Notes: generated by a model not told the origin, from the sequence alone. DNA of 64,000 nucleotides from Halichoerus grypus (GCF_964656455.1 NC_135723.1:100889283-100953282), one strand, 5' to 3'; numbered from the stretch's first letter, positions 1 through 10,892 are shown. A program made the numbers and translations.

Positions 1-124
1 GTGAGTAAGCACGGCCAGGACAAGAAGAATGCCCAACCCGAATTGACAGCCTGCAGGATTGTGAGCTAAAGAAACGGTTGCTGTCTTAAGTTTTGGGGAG
101 GTTTGTTATGTGGCAATAGAAGAA
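1..124 (+). mobile_element. MaLR (MLT1-type) LTR, 3' end only
   Basis: The segment GTGAGCTAAAGAAACGG followed by GTTTTGGGGAGGTTTGTTAT and GCAATAG matches the 3' end of MLT1 LTRs of the ERVL-MaLR group. The 5' part lies outside the window. It is old and non-coding. Confidence 0.65.
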
Positions 125-125
125 C

Positions 126-899
126 GGGGACGATACAGGAACCAACCAGGCAAGAGAAGACGAGAGACCAGGCCTCAGCTGATGCCTTGCGTTCCCTGTC
201 ATGGGCTCAGGGGCCGCTGCTGATGGCTCAGACCTGCAAACTGCTTCCAGGATTGTCCTCAGATGATCCCAGCTGCAGGTGCATTTCCCTCCACCTGGGG
301 CATCACAAAACTAACGGCTGCTTGGTGTGAGGGTAAAAAGGCCAGCCTCCTTGCCTCCAGGCAGGGCAAATTCTGGCACAGTTTACGCTCCAGAGCTCTC
401 CTGTCATCAGGCTGAGGCTACCACATACTCGCCTTCCTTCTTTCCTCCCCTTGCACCTACAGGTTTATTCTGAGCACTCCGTAGTCAACTGACAAACTTG
501 CAGCCCAAACCCCATCTCAGACTCTGCTTCTAGGGACTCTGACCCAAGACGTAGGTCAAGGGTGAAATTCCTGGAAGAAAAAGGGGAGGAGTGGGGGAAT
601 GAGTGTTGTGGAAAGGGAACCGGAAAAGCAGTGATGCCTCGAATACCTTCACGTCAAGTCTTCAGTGCAACAGAAGCTGATTCTTCCACTGGCCCAAGAC
701 AAACACCTGCCACCACGCAAGAAATCCTACCCGTTTCCTTGACAAGAGCAGAACGTAAGGCTCGCCCTTTCCCTTTGGTCTTTTACTGCTTCCTTCCTAC
801 TAACCATGTCCCGATTAGTATTTAAACCTATTCCCAGTTATAGGAAAAAACCATCACCTCCATTCTAACAGCGACAGCCCCATCTCCTCCCCTTCAAAG
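126..899. other. Intronic sequence, nothing recognised
   Basis: No splice-flanked frame, repeat head or tail, or RNA gene is visible. Short open frames here lack any coding signature. Confidence 0.6.
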
Positions 900-2112
900 T
901 CAGGATTCTCGAGCGATCTACACTAGAGATCTCCACTTCTTCACTCTTCACCATTCAGCCCACATTCCATGGCTTCTGCACGTGACCATAGTATTCCTGC
1001 CAATGTCATTGGGGCCGACTTCAGTCCTTACATTGCAGGCCACTCGACTGCATTTGACGTCACTGGTCATTCCCTCCGAATGCGTGAGACACAGTGAAAC
1101 ACATTCCTTTTGTTTCCATGATACTGTGTTTGCCTGCTTTTCTGCCTAATCTCAAGGCAATCCAGAATCCTTTTCCTTTGTTTATGCCTGAAATGTCCAC
1201 GTTTTTCTGGCTCTCTTCTCACCTACCATGTATTTTTCTAGATTATTTCATCTACAACCATGGCATAAATTACCATTCATATCCTGATGATTTTCAATCT
1301 TAATTTCTAGCTCCAGATGCACATATCCAACTGCCCTTTGGATACCTCCTCTTGAACGTTCCATGGGCACCTTATTATACTACCACCACCTGAACACACA
1401 CACACACCTGCTCACATGCATGCATGCACGCACACATCCATAGCCTGCTCCTCTTCCTCCCCTGTTCCCTATCCCAGCAACTGCAACTACCATTCATCTA
1501 GTTTCCTAAGGCAAAACTTCTAGAATCATCCTTGATTCTTCTCTTTCCCCCTCAACCCATCAATCACTGCATTCCAGATTCCTTTCATTTCAACCTCTTA
1601 AATAGTTCTTAACTTCTTAACATTGGTCCACTCTGTTCCACTGTCAGCTACCACCAGGCCCAGATAATTTCACACTGTGTCCCGTCTGAGCTCCTGTCTT
1701 ACTCAAATCCAGTCTTGTTTCCATATCCATCCAGAACAGAGCATCCAAAAATGCAAAGCTGATTATTGCTCTCTGCTGAAAAAAAGTCCACTTCCTTCCT
1801 CTGGGATTGGCTCTTCCATGCACTCAGACTGGACTGGGTGTTTCCTCCCATCATAATAACCCAGGTTCCATCAAACTCTGTTGTAATTATTTACCTGCCT
1901 GCATCCCCCAGAGAGACAAATCTCCCTCCTTTGTTCAACTAGTTATTAGCTATTTCTTGAAGCCCTCCCATGCATAATGCGCCCTTAATCCAGTAGTGAA
2001 AAGGACAAACATGTCTCTTCCTCATACGTTTGTCACCCACTTGCCCTTTCTGAGCACAGTTTATGACACACAGAAGTTGCTTAGTAAGTCTTTGCTGAGT
2101 AAATAAATGATA
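900..2112 (+). mobile_element. L2-like LINE relic
   Basis: Scattered matches follow the L2 3' half in order: a phrase like ATATCCAACTGCC (1325-1337), ATCATCCTTGATTCTTCTCT (1526-1545), the cytosine-rich hydrophilic stretch, and an end with GACACACAGAAGTTGCTTAG and TTGCTGAGTAAATAAATGA (to about 2110). It is heavily decayed with no usable frame. The 5' edge is uncertain. A short CA/TGCA-rich tract sits at about 1395-1437. Confidence 0.6.
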
Positions 2113-2518
2113 AAATGAGTACTTTCTACCAAAGACAAACTAATTACCCTTATCCCCATTCCAATTTTAGAATAAGACTCATGGGAACATATTTTATAAA
2201 AGTGATCTTTGGGGTCAATGTTTACAGAAAGCGTCTTTTTGTTCCAAAGGGCAGAGACAAATTATATCTAAATATTTTCAGGCTGACAGAAGTCTTTAAG
2301 CAATCACATTTCTCCAATGAAGATTATGCTGGTAGCCAAATTTATGAAATCAGCCAAGCTTTTAAGGAACTTAAGACAATCAACATAGTCCAGTGATAAA
2401 GAAGTGCACTTTGTAGAAACTTGAAATGACCACCAGCCCTGCTGCAAAGCAGGACAGACCCAGCTCAATAATGGCTGCAGAGGCCATGACAGGGGCCCCC
2501 GGGGACGCCTCCGGTGAT

Positions 2519-2750
2519 AAAGCTGACCAATGGGGGGCGCCTGGGTGGCTCAGTCAGTTGGGTGTCTGCCTTCAGCTCGGGTCATGATCCCAGGGTCCTG
2601 GGATCGAGCCCTGCATCGGGCTCCCTGCTCCGCGGAGAGCCTGCTTCTCCCTCTCCCTGCCGCTCTGCCTACTTGTGCTCTCTCTCTATCTCTCTGTCAG
2701 ATAAATAAATAAAATCTTTTAAATAAAAAGAAAAAAAGCTGTCCAATGGG
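2519..2750 (+). mobile_element. CAN SINE with target-site duplication
   Basis: The body (about 2532-2734) starts with GGGGGCGCCTGGGTGGCTCAG and ends with TCAGATAAATAAATAAAATC and an A-rich tail. The flanking 16-bp copies AAAGCTGACCAATGGG (2519-2534) and AAAGCTGTCCAATGGG (2735-2750) differ at one base, marking the insertion target. Box A and box B remnants of the tRNA-Lys promoter are visible. It is antisense to PRKAG2. Confidence 0.93.
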
Positions 2751-2904
2751 AGCAAGCCTGTCTAATGTCAGGGGGCCAGTGGGGACATTGTCTTCCGATT
2801 TTGAAATGTATCATTGCATAACGTAGTGGGGAGCCTCTGGTGATCACCCAGATTTTCTGAAGCTCAAACTATATAAACATTGTAGTCTTGCCTGGATCAC
2901 TTTT

Positions 2905-3320
2905 TCAAAAAATTGTAGTAAAATATACGTAATATAAAATTTGCCATTTTAACCACTTTTAAAGGTATGATTCAGTGGTATTGAGTACATTCACACTGTT
3001 GTGCCATCATGACCCCCATTGTCTACAGAACTTTTCCATCTCCCCAAACTGAAACTCTTCCCCACTGAACAACGACTCTCCAGTCTTCCCCGTCCAGCCT
3101 CTGGCGCCCACCCTTCTATTTTCTGTGTCTATGAATCTGACTACTCTGGAAACCTCAGACACGTGGAATCACACAGGATTTGTCCTTGTATGACTAGCTT
3201 ATTTCACTCAGCATAATGTCCCCAAGGATCATCCATGTTGTAGCAGGTATCAGGATGTCCTTCCTTTTTAAGGCTAAGTAAGATCCCGTTGTACAGAATG
3301 ACCACATCTTGATCCTCCCC
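2905..3320 (-). mobile_element. L1M 3' end (reverse orientation)
   Basis: The order of phrases (AAATTTGCCATTTTAACCA, CATTCACACTGTTGTGCC, CCAAACTGAAACTCTTCCCC, GACTAGCTTATTTCACTCAG, CATCCATGTTGTAGCAGG) is the reverse complement of the conserved 3' end of mammalian L1M elements. It contains only the terminal UTR and ORF2-tail region and is non-functional. Confidence 0.85.
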
Positions 3321-4140
3321 TAGGGACATGTGGATGGTTGCTGAAATGTCACTGAAATGTCACACTCACTGTCAGCCGTGTGTGTGGGATCGCAGGCCCT
3401 GACCAGGCACATGGCATATCCATCACTGAGTGTCGGATATAGCTGAGGATACTTCCACTCTGGCCCCAGAACCGCCTCAGAAATCCCGGAAGGACTCCGG
3501 CTTGTTGGCCTCAGCCATGGGCTTCTGAGTTGTGTGAGGTTTAAACAGCTAAGAACACCACTTCCCAGTCATTATTGTCAGAGGAAATAAGCTGACACTG
3601 GACTGAAAGCACTCTCTGGATTCTCTTTTATTTAAACTGGGAAAGGCCAGCAGCAAACTTCTGCAATCATGGACAAGCCTTGTGTCTGTCAGCATAACTT
3701 CCAATGATCTAAACCCCAAATAACTGTTTTCTCTTCAAATCGGTGTCTCTTCCTAAATGGGGTTATTCTATCAACTATCACTAATAAATAATGAGAAGAA
3801 GCCAATATCTTGAGACTTTCATATCTCCTTTATCTTTGGGAGCCTGCTGGTCACCTCCCTCTTTGGTCCTCTCCTCTGCTCCCGGCCCCCACAGCCTCCT
3901 TCCGTACCAGATCGCCTCGCCCACAGGCTTCGGGGTCGGTTTGGCACAAGGCTGGAGGATTTCTATCCCTCTGCCCCAAAGGGCACCTCTGGCCAGGGGC
4001 TGCTTCTCTTCTGTGGCTCCGGCTCCTACCAGGCGGACACACCAGGTTCTACTCCCATCGGATGGGCTCTGGTAACCCCACCACCTCTCATTGCCCCTCT
4101 AGCCCCAGAGGAGTAATGACTTCCTGCTTTTGACAATCTG
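3321..4140. other. Intronic sequence, nothing recognised
   Basis: It holds a short direct repeat (CTGAAATGTCA twice, 3341-3362) and a GC-rich 3850-4050 block. I see no gene signal. Confidence 0.55.
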
Positions 4141-4144
4141 GGTT

Positions 4145-4790
4145 GCCTCACGGTTCCCTTTTTGGATTCTCTTTTTGTTCCATTATCTCTATAACCAAGT
4201 TTCTTTGTGAAGTGCCCAGGAGAGCCTTTCTAGATCTTCTCTCATTCCCACCCAAGAACGTGGATGACCTTCCTCCAAGGCCCATAGCTCTCCGGGGCCA
4301 AGCCCTGTCCTGCTCCTCATCTGGACTGTTCCTCTGCTTCCGGGTCTTCCTGTCTCCAGTCTACCTCCTGGTCTGCTGCTACGTTCCTGACCCTCAGACA
4401 TGGCCCACAGCCCGCTCCTTCTCCATGCTGCACGTCCCCCTCATTCCCACCCAAGTCGTGGCGACTTTTCTTCTCTGGAAGGCTTTCCCTTCACCTCTCC
4501 CCTCAGTCAAGGCCCACCACTTACGCAAGGGCCAGCTTGCACTGGGGCCTTCGCAGGCCTTATCAGACCACACGTTTCCCTTCCCCACCTCCTCTAGAGC
4601 AGACTCTCCACCCCCCCCAACCTCCTTTCCGCTTTGACCTAACTCTTTCATCTGAGTGTTACTCTGCTCCCAGTAAGACGGGAAGCCCTAGAAGGCAGAA
4701 ACGACACCTTGCATTTGATCCCTCAGCACCTCAAACAACGCTCTGTGAGCCTACATCTCATAAAGCAATCGCTGAATGAACAAGGAGAAT
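4145..4790 (+). mobile_element. L2-like LINE 3' end
   Basis: The stretch shows the L2 3' pattern: a cytosine/thymine-rich region with GGCTTTCCCTTCACC, then GGAAGCCCTAGAAGGCAG, CCTTGCATTTGATCCCTCAG, and the end CAATCGCTGAATGAACAAG. A 164-codon open frame across it is a by-product of low stop density in the C/T-rich sequence. Confidence 0.55.
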
Positions 4791-4837
4791 AGTGACGGCA
4801 TGTTCTCTGCATGACAAACACACCTTCTTTCTCTCCA

Positions 4838-5245
4838 AAGGTAACAACGCCTATGGTTGGACAGTGTCCCCAGAAAGCCACGGTGAGGGGATAGGCTCTG
4901 ATGCCTGTGAACGTGACCTTGTTTGGAAACACACACTGTGGATGTGATCAAGTGAAGACGAGGTGGGCCCTACTCCAACATGAGTGGTGTCCTTGTAAGA
5001 AGAGGACATCGTGAGGACAGAAGCGGAGATCAGTGTGATGCTGCCACAAGCCAAGGAACAGCCGGGGCTCCCAGAAGCTGGAAGAACCAGGGAAGGCTCC
5101 TCCCCACCCCCCAGACACTTTGCAGGGAGCATGGTCCTGCCCAAACCAGGACTTCAGACCTCCAGCCTCCGGAGCGACAAGGCAATAGCTTCTGGTTCTT
5201 TTAAGCCCCCCAGTTCATGCCACTTAGTTCCAGCAACCCCAGGGG
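4838..5245 (+). mobile_element. MaLR (MLT1-type) LTR, nearly complete
   Basis: Landmarks in order: GTGAACGTGACCTTGTTTGG, GATGTGATCAAGTGAAGACG, GGTGGGCCCTACTCCAACAT, GTGTCCTTGTAAGAAGAGG, CTGCCACAAGCCAAGGAACA, GGAGCATGGTCCTGCCC, CTTCAGACCTCCAGCC and a TTTTAAGCC end. It is a solitary LTR with no internal viral sequence beside it. Confidence 0.82.
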
Positions 5246-5519
5246 ACCACTACAGCCACCAGACCCCACAGTCCCATCCACATAGATGGACTTCAGGGAC
5301 ACGGTTCTTATGTCCTCGCTGGGCACAGGGAGAACACTGAGGACCCACGTTCCTCGTCGGAACCAGGCAGGGATGGAGAGCGTCTCCACGCTTCGGGCCC
5401 ACTGTGCCGCTGCAGAGCTCATGGGTCCCGTTGCTCAGCCGCCTTCCTCCATCTGCACTCACTGACCCTCAGCCTCTGCGGGGGCTCAGACGCCCAGCTC
5501 GCCACACCACTGCCCTCCA

Positions 5520-5690
5520 AAAGCCTCATCTTTTCAAGAATGCTTCTGAGCACAAATGAAATCTTAAAACTCCAAAATAAAACTTCAATTTAAAAAAACC
5601 TTGCATGGTGACTAACATAACATAATAAAATTAAATTAAAAAAACCAAAACAAATAAAAAAACAACCTTTTTTTTTTTTTTTTTTTGCTT
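5520..5690 (+). repeat. A/T-rich tract, possible L1 tail, with (T)19
   Basis: Repeated AATAAAA/AAATTAAA words and TGGTGACTAACATAACATAA look like the tail of a carnivore L1. They are followed by a 19-T run (5668-5686). The family call is weak, but the low complexity is plain. Confidence 0.4.
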
Positions 5691-5969
5691 CGCCTATCAC
5701 TTCTTTCTCTAGGCTCCCAATCTAGATAAATTCAAATAAAGCTTTTTATGACTGACTACTTAAAAGAGGCTGAGGCAACACACACTTTCTGGTCAGGTTC
5801 CGGGCGTTACCACTTTCTGTTTTGTTGCCATTTGCCTGCTGCGCGCTCTGCGTTTCTTTCTCAGCCCGGGACTCATGATAAAATACACCCAACACGTCAG
5901 GGGTGCACAGCCTCGGCTTCAGCGCCCCCCTCCCGATGCCTGGAGGCCCGGCCCACAGGACGAGGCCAG

Positions 5970-5975
5970 ACTTAC
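5970..5975 (-). other. PRKAG2: 5' splice site (GTAAGT) of the PRKAG2 exon
   Basis: The minus-strand sequence AGAACC|GTAAGTCTG is a near-perfect donor that closes the exon after a complete codon (phase 0). The open frame runs past it for about 19 further residues, but these do not resemble PRKAG2, so the exon ends here. Confidence 0.88.
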
Positions 5976-6193
5976 GGTTCTGGGGGAAGCATAGTATGTC
6001 GGCGACGCTGCTGGAGGCCTGGCCACGCTCTGGAAGGAGGACGGGCAGTACCTCTGGCCTGTGTCCGGAGGGGAAGACGAGGCGTAGATGCGATTTTCCA
6101 GTCGCTCAGGCTCGTGCTTGTAGGATTCGAGAGGAAAGGTGTGCTGCTTGGCCACCTGGGTGGGTGTGGACGGAGAGGAAGAGAGGCCCGAAG
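5976..6193 (-). CDS. PRKAG2: Internal coding exon of PRKAG2 (AMPK gamma-2 subunit), N-terminal extension
   Basis: PRKAG2 encodes the gamma-2 regulatory subunit of AMP-activated protein kinase, the energy sensor that binds AMP/ADP/ATP through four C-terminal CBS motifs. This exon lies in the long serine/proline-rich N-terminal extension, before the CBS motifs. On the minus strand the exon follows a CCCCCGCAG acceptor and ends at ACC|GTAAGT. It is 218 nt long: two bases complete a codon begun in the previous exon, then 72 codons. The translation includes [39 protein letters not shown] and [15 protein letters not shown], and ends PTYYASPRT. The first two thirds are almost identical to human PRKAG2 as I remember it. 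The split first codon (xCT) fits the Thr of human RKT|SGL. There is no stop or frameshift. The last ~25 residues differ from human at several sites. The next exons (CBS motifs) would lie below position 1 and earlier exons above 64000. Confidence 0.93.
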
Positions 6194-6226
6194 CTGCGGG
6201 GGAGACCACAGAGCGCTGTTAGAAGT
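6194..6226 (-). other. PRKAG2: 3' splice site and branch point of the PRKAG2 exon
   Basis: On the minus strand, TTCTAAC (6218-6224) is a good branch-point match with its adenosine at about 6219, 25 nt before the acceptor AG (6194-6195). The stretch between is pyrimidine-rich (CTCTGTGGTCTCCCCCGCAG). One AG lies just past the branch point, too close to it to be used. This fixes the exon start. Confidence 0.85.
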
Positions 6227-6329
6227 CTGACTGAGGCAGAGGAAGGCCGAGAATGCGCTTCTGTTTCTTGGTACCAAAAATCTCAAACGGCAAGAATTGG
6301 CATTATTAAATCCTGAATGTTGGGGACAA

Positions 6330-6353
6330 GTTTTTACTTATTTACTTACTTAC

Positions 6354-6388
<35 letters not shown>

Positions 6389-6391
6389 TTT
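6330..6391 (+). repeat. (TTTA)n microsatellite
   Basis: Roughly 15 units of TTTA/CTTA run up to the edge of a MaLR LTR. The tract starts about 136 bp upstream of the PRKAG2 acceptor in transcript direction. Confidence 0.95.
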
Positions 6392-6397
6392 CTGCGT

Positions 6398-6825
6398 TGC
6401 ATCCCCCAAATAGCTGTGTTGAAGTCTTAACCCCCGGCACCTGTGAAGATTTGGGAATAGGGTCTTTGCAGATGTCATCAAGTTAAAATGAGGTCACACT
6501 GGAGTCAGCTTGGCTCTTAACCCAATGAGACCAGAGTCCATATAAGACATGGAAACCTAGACGCGCACTCAGAGGAGAAGCCATGTCACTGGGAGCCAGA
6601 GACCGAAGTGGTACATCTACGGGCCAAGGAGCGCCGAGTGCAGCCGGCGACCATCGGAAGCCAGCAGTGAGGAAGGACGCTTTCCAGGGTGTCAGGGGGA
6701 GGACGGCCCGGCTGACACCTTGGTTTCAGACCTCTAGCCTCTTAACCGGGAGAAGAAACTTCCGTTGTTTTATGCCACCCAGTGTGAGGTACTTTGTTAT
6801 GGCAGCTCTAGAAAACTCATAGAGT
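6398..6825 (+). mobile_element. MaLR (MLT1-type) LTR, complete length
   Basis: Landmarks: CCCCCAAATAGCTGTGTTGA, GGAATAGGGTCTTTGCAGAT, CATCAAGTTAAAATGAGGTC, CCATATAAGACATGGAAACC, GCTGACACCTTGGTTTCAG, TTCCGTTGTTTTATGCCACC, TTTGTTATGGCAGCTCTAG. It is a solitary LTR, antisense to PRKAG2, about 205 bp from the exon's acceptor. Confidence 0.87.
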
Positions 6826-8615
6826 CCAGTGGCTGGATTTGTTTTCCAAGAGAAGCAGAATCTGGATTCGGGTCTGGTGACTCACATTTCTGGATAACTC
6901 AGTAAACTTTTTATTTTAAATTTGATATTTAAAATTTTTAAACCATGGGAGTCAAAGCAAAGATGTCAGTACCAAGGGCTACCTCTTTGCCACTCGCCGC
7001 TTCTGACCCAGACAAAGACGCGTCAGGCTGCAGAGCTGTAAGCCTGGACCTCCTTTGCAGGGCTGCTCCGTCCCGAATTCCAGAGCCCTCTCCTCACAGT
7101 CCACAGACCCTGTACACATGTGTGTTCCCTTCTCTGCTTCCATCTTTGCTCCCCGGAGGAACCTCCTATTCCTCGGGAATCAATTCAACCAACCCCTTTC
7201 TTCTGACTCTCCAACCCTGTGACCCCTCTACCCTGGACTCATGAGCACATCTCACCCACATGAGGTCACAACACGCTATTTAACACTGAAACCAAATGTG
7301 AAAGTATGTAAGTTTCCCATCCCCAACAAAATCCCCCATCTGTCTTTGGGGCAGGGGTTCTGGGTTGGCCTTTTGGGTCCCCACAGCAGCCAGTGCTGCC
7401 CTGGTGGGGGGAGGGTGCCTGGAAGATCCTCACCACCCAACAGGCAAGGCGAGAGAAGGGAGCACGGAAGGGTGTGAGGCTTAAGCTTTGTGGGCGTCTT
7501 CACTCTGTCCCCGTGCCCAGAGAGTGTTCAGGGTACGTATTTCCCTGGTGGGAATTTCGGAAGGAACCAATCAAAGGAGGAGGGTCATCTTCTAGGGAAC
7601 ACCCTTTCCCATGAAGCCATCCCAAGTGCCATCCCTCTGGGAAGCAGGTCTAGGTGAAAGCAGGAGATAGAACACTTGATCACCCATGGTTTTGTGGGTC
7701 TCAAAACTTAAGATACCAAAGGCCTCCAAAAGGAAAGCCCCCAACTCTTTTAGAAACAAAAGTTTTCCCCCAAAGGTCTTGAGAAGCAAAGCCCGTTTTG
7801 AGGTGGGGCTTGGGGGTGGGGGAGGAAGGAGAGGGAGGATTAAAAGCAGGAGATCTGGTGGTTTCCAGCTGTTGGGGGAGGGGTGGCCCAGCAGGCAGGG
7901 TGATAGAGGAGCTGCTTGGCCCAAGTCTGGGCCCTTCTCTAGTGTCACGGCTTCGATGCTCCCCAGGGGTGCCCACAGAGCGGTGAGGAATGGGGATGCC
8001 CGCCAAGGCTCAGAGGGGGCATGCCTGGGCCTTTCAGAGTGCTCTGCTGGGGGGCAGAAGAGGGAAGCTCGTGTGCTACTCTGTGGAGCCCAGCACCCTG
8101 TGGGCCTCACGCCCCCAGGGGTGGTGGCTCGTCCTTCCATGGTTCTTCCAGCGAGAGTCCTCAGCTGGCCCACTAGCCTCGTTCCTCACAGAGCAGCCCG
8201 GAACAGGCTAGTTCTCACGTCACAGGCTAACAGGGAATTTACGTTCTGTGCTCCCAACACTCGCCCCAACCACCGGACACAGACGCCCCCTGGGTGCTTC
8301 CAGGGGCGAGTACTAGAGACCCGACAGACGGGTGAAACAGAGAGGGATGGGGGGCATTTGGACTCAAAGCTTGTGCCACCAACCACGTTCTAACAGCCTG
8401 TGAGAGCCCCTTGGGCGAAGCCCCTGTGGGGACCCGGCTGTCCATGTTACGGAGGGGCCGCCCTCAGTGCGGACGCGCCCACGTCTGTCCAAACACAGGG
8501 CACAATCCAAACCGGCCCCCCCATCTTGCTGTGACTCTACTCCCAGACCCAGCTCGGACTCTGGCTCCAACCACAGCCCCAGAGCTGTTTTCAGAAGCCG
8601 GGACAAAAATGCCTC
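6826..8615. other. Intronic sequence, nothing recognised
   Basis: The stretch is A/T-rich at 6895-6945. At 7800-7850 there are G-runs (GGGG, GGGGG, GGGGG) that could form a quadruplex. Overlapping open frames of 235 codons (plus) and 193 codons (minus) at 7592-8393 are low-complexity and unlike each other, so neither is supported. Confidence 0.5.
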
Positions 8616-8617
8616 CG

Positions 8618-9175
8618 TGGAGGCATTCTGGCAACATCTACCAAAACTGCAAAGGCAATGCTCCTTGACCCGACAGTCTGCTTGTGGGATTTCCTTCCGT
8701 AGACGCAGTTGCGCGGTTGCTGAAGGCGAGCGCGTGGGGCCATTCGTTACAGTGGTGCTTTTAACAGCAGAGACTGCAGATGCAGATGCTCGTCGGCAGG
8801 AAGGCACGTCCTCTCCTCACAGTCCACAGTCCACAGTCTGTGAACACGGCGACGGCACGTCCACGCAGACAGCCACGGCTCCCTGACGGGCGCGACGCGC
8901 TGCCGCCTCCTTCGTACCTCTGAGACCGAGCGGGCAGTGAAAAGGCAACCCCCAGAGCCGTCTGCACAGAATGACCCCACTCACAGTCTCAGAAAGGGGG
9001 ATAAGAGCGTACATATTCGGCCCGTCTGCACGTGCCCAGAGTATCTGGGAAGGATGCAGAGGCACCGCTGGAGACAGGAAGGGAGGGAAGGGACAACTGT
9101 CATCGTCCACCCTTTCCTATTTTACAACTTTCATATCGTGTGGATGCCTTGGCAACTCAGAAAATTACTTTCTTC
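8618..9175 (+). mobile_element. L1M 3' end, diverged
   Basis: The text GGCAACATCTACCAAAACTG, CTCCTTGACCCGACAGTCTG, TATCTGGGAAGGATGCAGAG, a CCGCTGGAGACAGGAAGGGA block and TTTCATATCGTGTGGATGC follow the L1M ORF2-tail/3' UTR order. It is decayed and unusually rich in CpG (8700-8920). Confidence 0.65.
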
Positions 9176-9274
9176 AGCCCCTGTTCAGCTTTTGAGCCAA
9201 GAGGCTGGCTGACACCGTATAGACGCGCCTCCCGCCTCTTGCCCTGATCCCAGCTGCCCGCCCCCAGCTCTGGG

Positions 9275-9318
9275 GAGGTCTATCTCCCCCTCCCCCCCTC
9301 TCCCCCCCCCCCCCCCCG
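9275..9318 (+). repeat. C-rich tract ending in (C)16
   Basis: CCCCCTCCCCCCCTCTCC precedes sixteen cytosines (9302-9317). The minus strand, which is the PRKAG2 sense strand, is G-rich here. Run lengths this long are prone to sequencing error. Confidence 0.9.
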
Positions 9319-10094
9319 CCCCAGGATGGAAGCACTCCGAGGGCAGGGCCTGGTCTGTCTCTCTCTCTCTCTACGAGAGGCTGTCCCATTTACAACATTC
9401 TTCAGGGATGAAGCCCAGTTGTCATTGTGTAAGGGACATTCAAAGCTGGCAGACTTCCTTGCAAGCTCTTTGGGTATAGAAAATTCCTTCCTAAGTGTAA
9501 ATAATTTAAGAGAACATGACTAAGCAGCTGCCCCCTAACAGGGCTCTTTAAAGCCCAAATGGTGGCTTCTGCTTCTCCTTTGGCTCATCCTCTGTGGGCC
9601 ATCCTCTGCGTCCTGGAATGGTCTGAACCCGGTGCTACAGAGGCAAGGAGGATGGTGCAGGACACGCACAGCCCTGGACACAAGCTTGCTGAACTGTCTG
9701 GGGTGAGGAGAAGCTAAGTGGGCTTCCTGTCTGGTGGGGGTAACAACTGGCTTCTAGCGGAACAGAATGATTCTCCACGCCCCCAGGAAAGCTCCCCTCA
9801 GCGAAGTCCCTCCAAGTTCAAAAATGCTTCCATCTTTCCACCTGGCCTTCCTGCCTCCTCTCTGCCCCCTTCTGGAGTGGGTGGTTTCGTTGGGGAAAAC
9901 GGGATGATGCTCTGGACTCTAGAGGGGGAGGGAACAGGTAAAATGATGTGAGGATTAGCAATATGTGTAGTTTAAGGTACAGGGAAAGAACCTTCCTAGG
10001 GCCAAAAATATGCCCCCTCTTTTCCCTGATACATGAACCATCGTTAAGAGGGGTAGAGTCTTGCAATAGTGACATCTTTTTTTGCATAATGCCT
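9319..10094. other. Intronic sequence, nothing recognised
   Basis: No repeat family or splice-flanked frame is evident. A short (CT)n tract lies at 9357-9372. Confidence 0.5.
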
Positions 10095-10305
10095 CACTGT
10101 TTACAAAGTGCTCCTACACACTCTTGCCCCATCTGCTCCCTGAAGCCATGCCCTGGGGGCAGCTTTATTTTCCCACTTTGTAGAGGGAGAAACCAGTGAC
10201 CCGAGAAGCTGCTGGTCCCTGGTCCTTTAGTGAGTAAATAATGGCAGAGGGCACACCTGTAACCAGCGTCCTGACTCCAAATCCTAAACCCTTCTGCCAG
10301 CATTG
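10095..10305 (-). mobile_element. MIR SINE, reverse orientation
   Basis: The order TTATTTTCCCACTTTGTAGA, GGGAGAAACCAGTGACCCGA, GTGAGTAAATAATGGCAGAG, CGTCCTGACTCCAAATCC is the reverse complement of the MIR core. It is ancient and diverged. Confidence 0.7.
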
Positions 10306-10655
10306 ATTAGGGAGATTGCAGGAGATCACAAAGACTTAAAACAACATTTTGGGTGTGCGAAAGTGGGATTTCACAGGCCAGCAGGCAGGAGAGCTTAGAA
10401 AGCACTGGGTGCAGAAGGGAAGTGAGAGGTAGGAAGGAGGGAAAGGGGGACAGGAGGGGAGGTGGGCTTGGAGCTCTGTGGGCTTCCTCCCATGGGGTGG
10501 GCTTCCTTGTCAGCCAGCAAGAGTGGAAACGTGCTCAGCAGAGGGGAGACTTTTACTCGCATTTATGATGTTTTACCGGGAAAAGGGGGGATGTCTTATG
10601 AAACAAAGCGGGAGGGTAAGAATGACATTCCTAAGTTTTTTTCTTCTTTTGATTA

Positions 10656-10892
10656 TTGATGTCACAATTCTTTTTTTTTTTTTTTTTTTTTTAAAGATTT
10701 TATTTATTTATTTGAGAGAGAGAATGAGAGACAGAGAGCATGAGAGGGAGGAGGGTCAGAGGGAGAAGCAGACTCCCCGCCGAGCAGGGAGCCCGACGCG
10801 GGACTCGATCCCGGGACTCCAGGATCATGACCTGAGCCGAAGGCAGTCGCTTAACCAACTGAGCCACCCAGGCGCCCTTGATGTCACAATTC
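10656..10892 (-). mobile_element. CAN SINE with perfect 15-bp target-site duplication
   Basis: The body at 10671-10877 reads, on minus, GGGCGCCTGGGTGGCTCAGT through to AAATAAATAAAATCTTTAAA and a 21-A tail. TTGATGTCACAATTC is repeated exactly at 10656-10670 and 10878-10892. The exact duplication and long tail suggest a fairly young insertion. It is sense to PRKAG2. Confidence 0.95.

Larger units (their letters stand above)
1..5975 (-). other. PRKAG2: PRKAG2 intron downstream of the exon (partial)
   Basis: This is everything 3' of the donor in transcript direction. It contains old LINE, LTR and SINE sequence and no second exon that I can support. Confidence 0.8.

Noticed and set aside
1055..1062. 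Active promoter around a TGACGTCA motif
   Set aside because: A single CRE in a decayed L2 copy, with no CpG island or other promoter signal.
4143..4637. 164-codon plus-strand gene
   Set aside because: It lies in an L2-like C/T-rich remnant. Low stop density there explains it.
5919..5975. Extending the PRKAG2 exon past the donor
   Set aside because: The frame stays open for about 19 codons, but the donor is near-perfect and the extra residues do not resemble PRKAG2.
7592..8393. Overlapping 235- and 193-codon frames
   Set aside because: They lie on opposite strands of low-complexity GC-rich sequence, with no family resemblance or splice sites.
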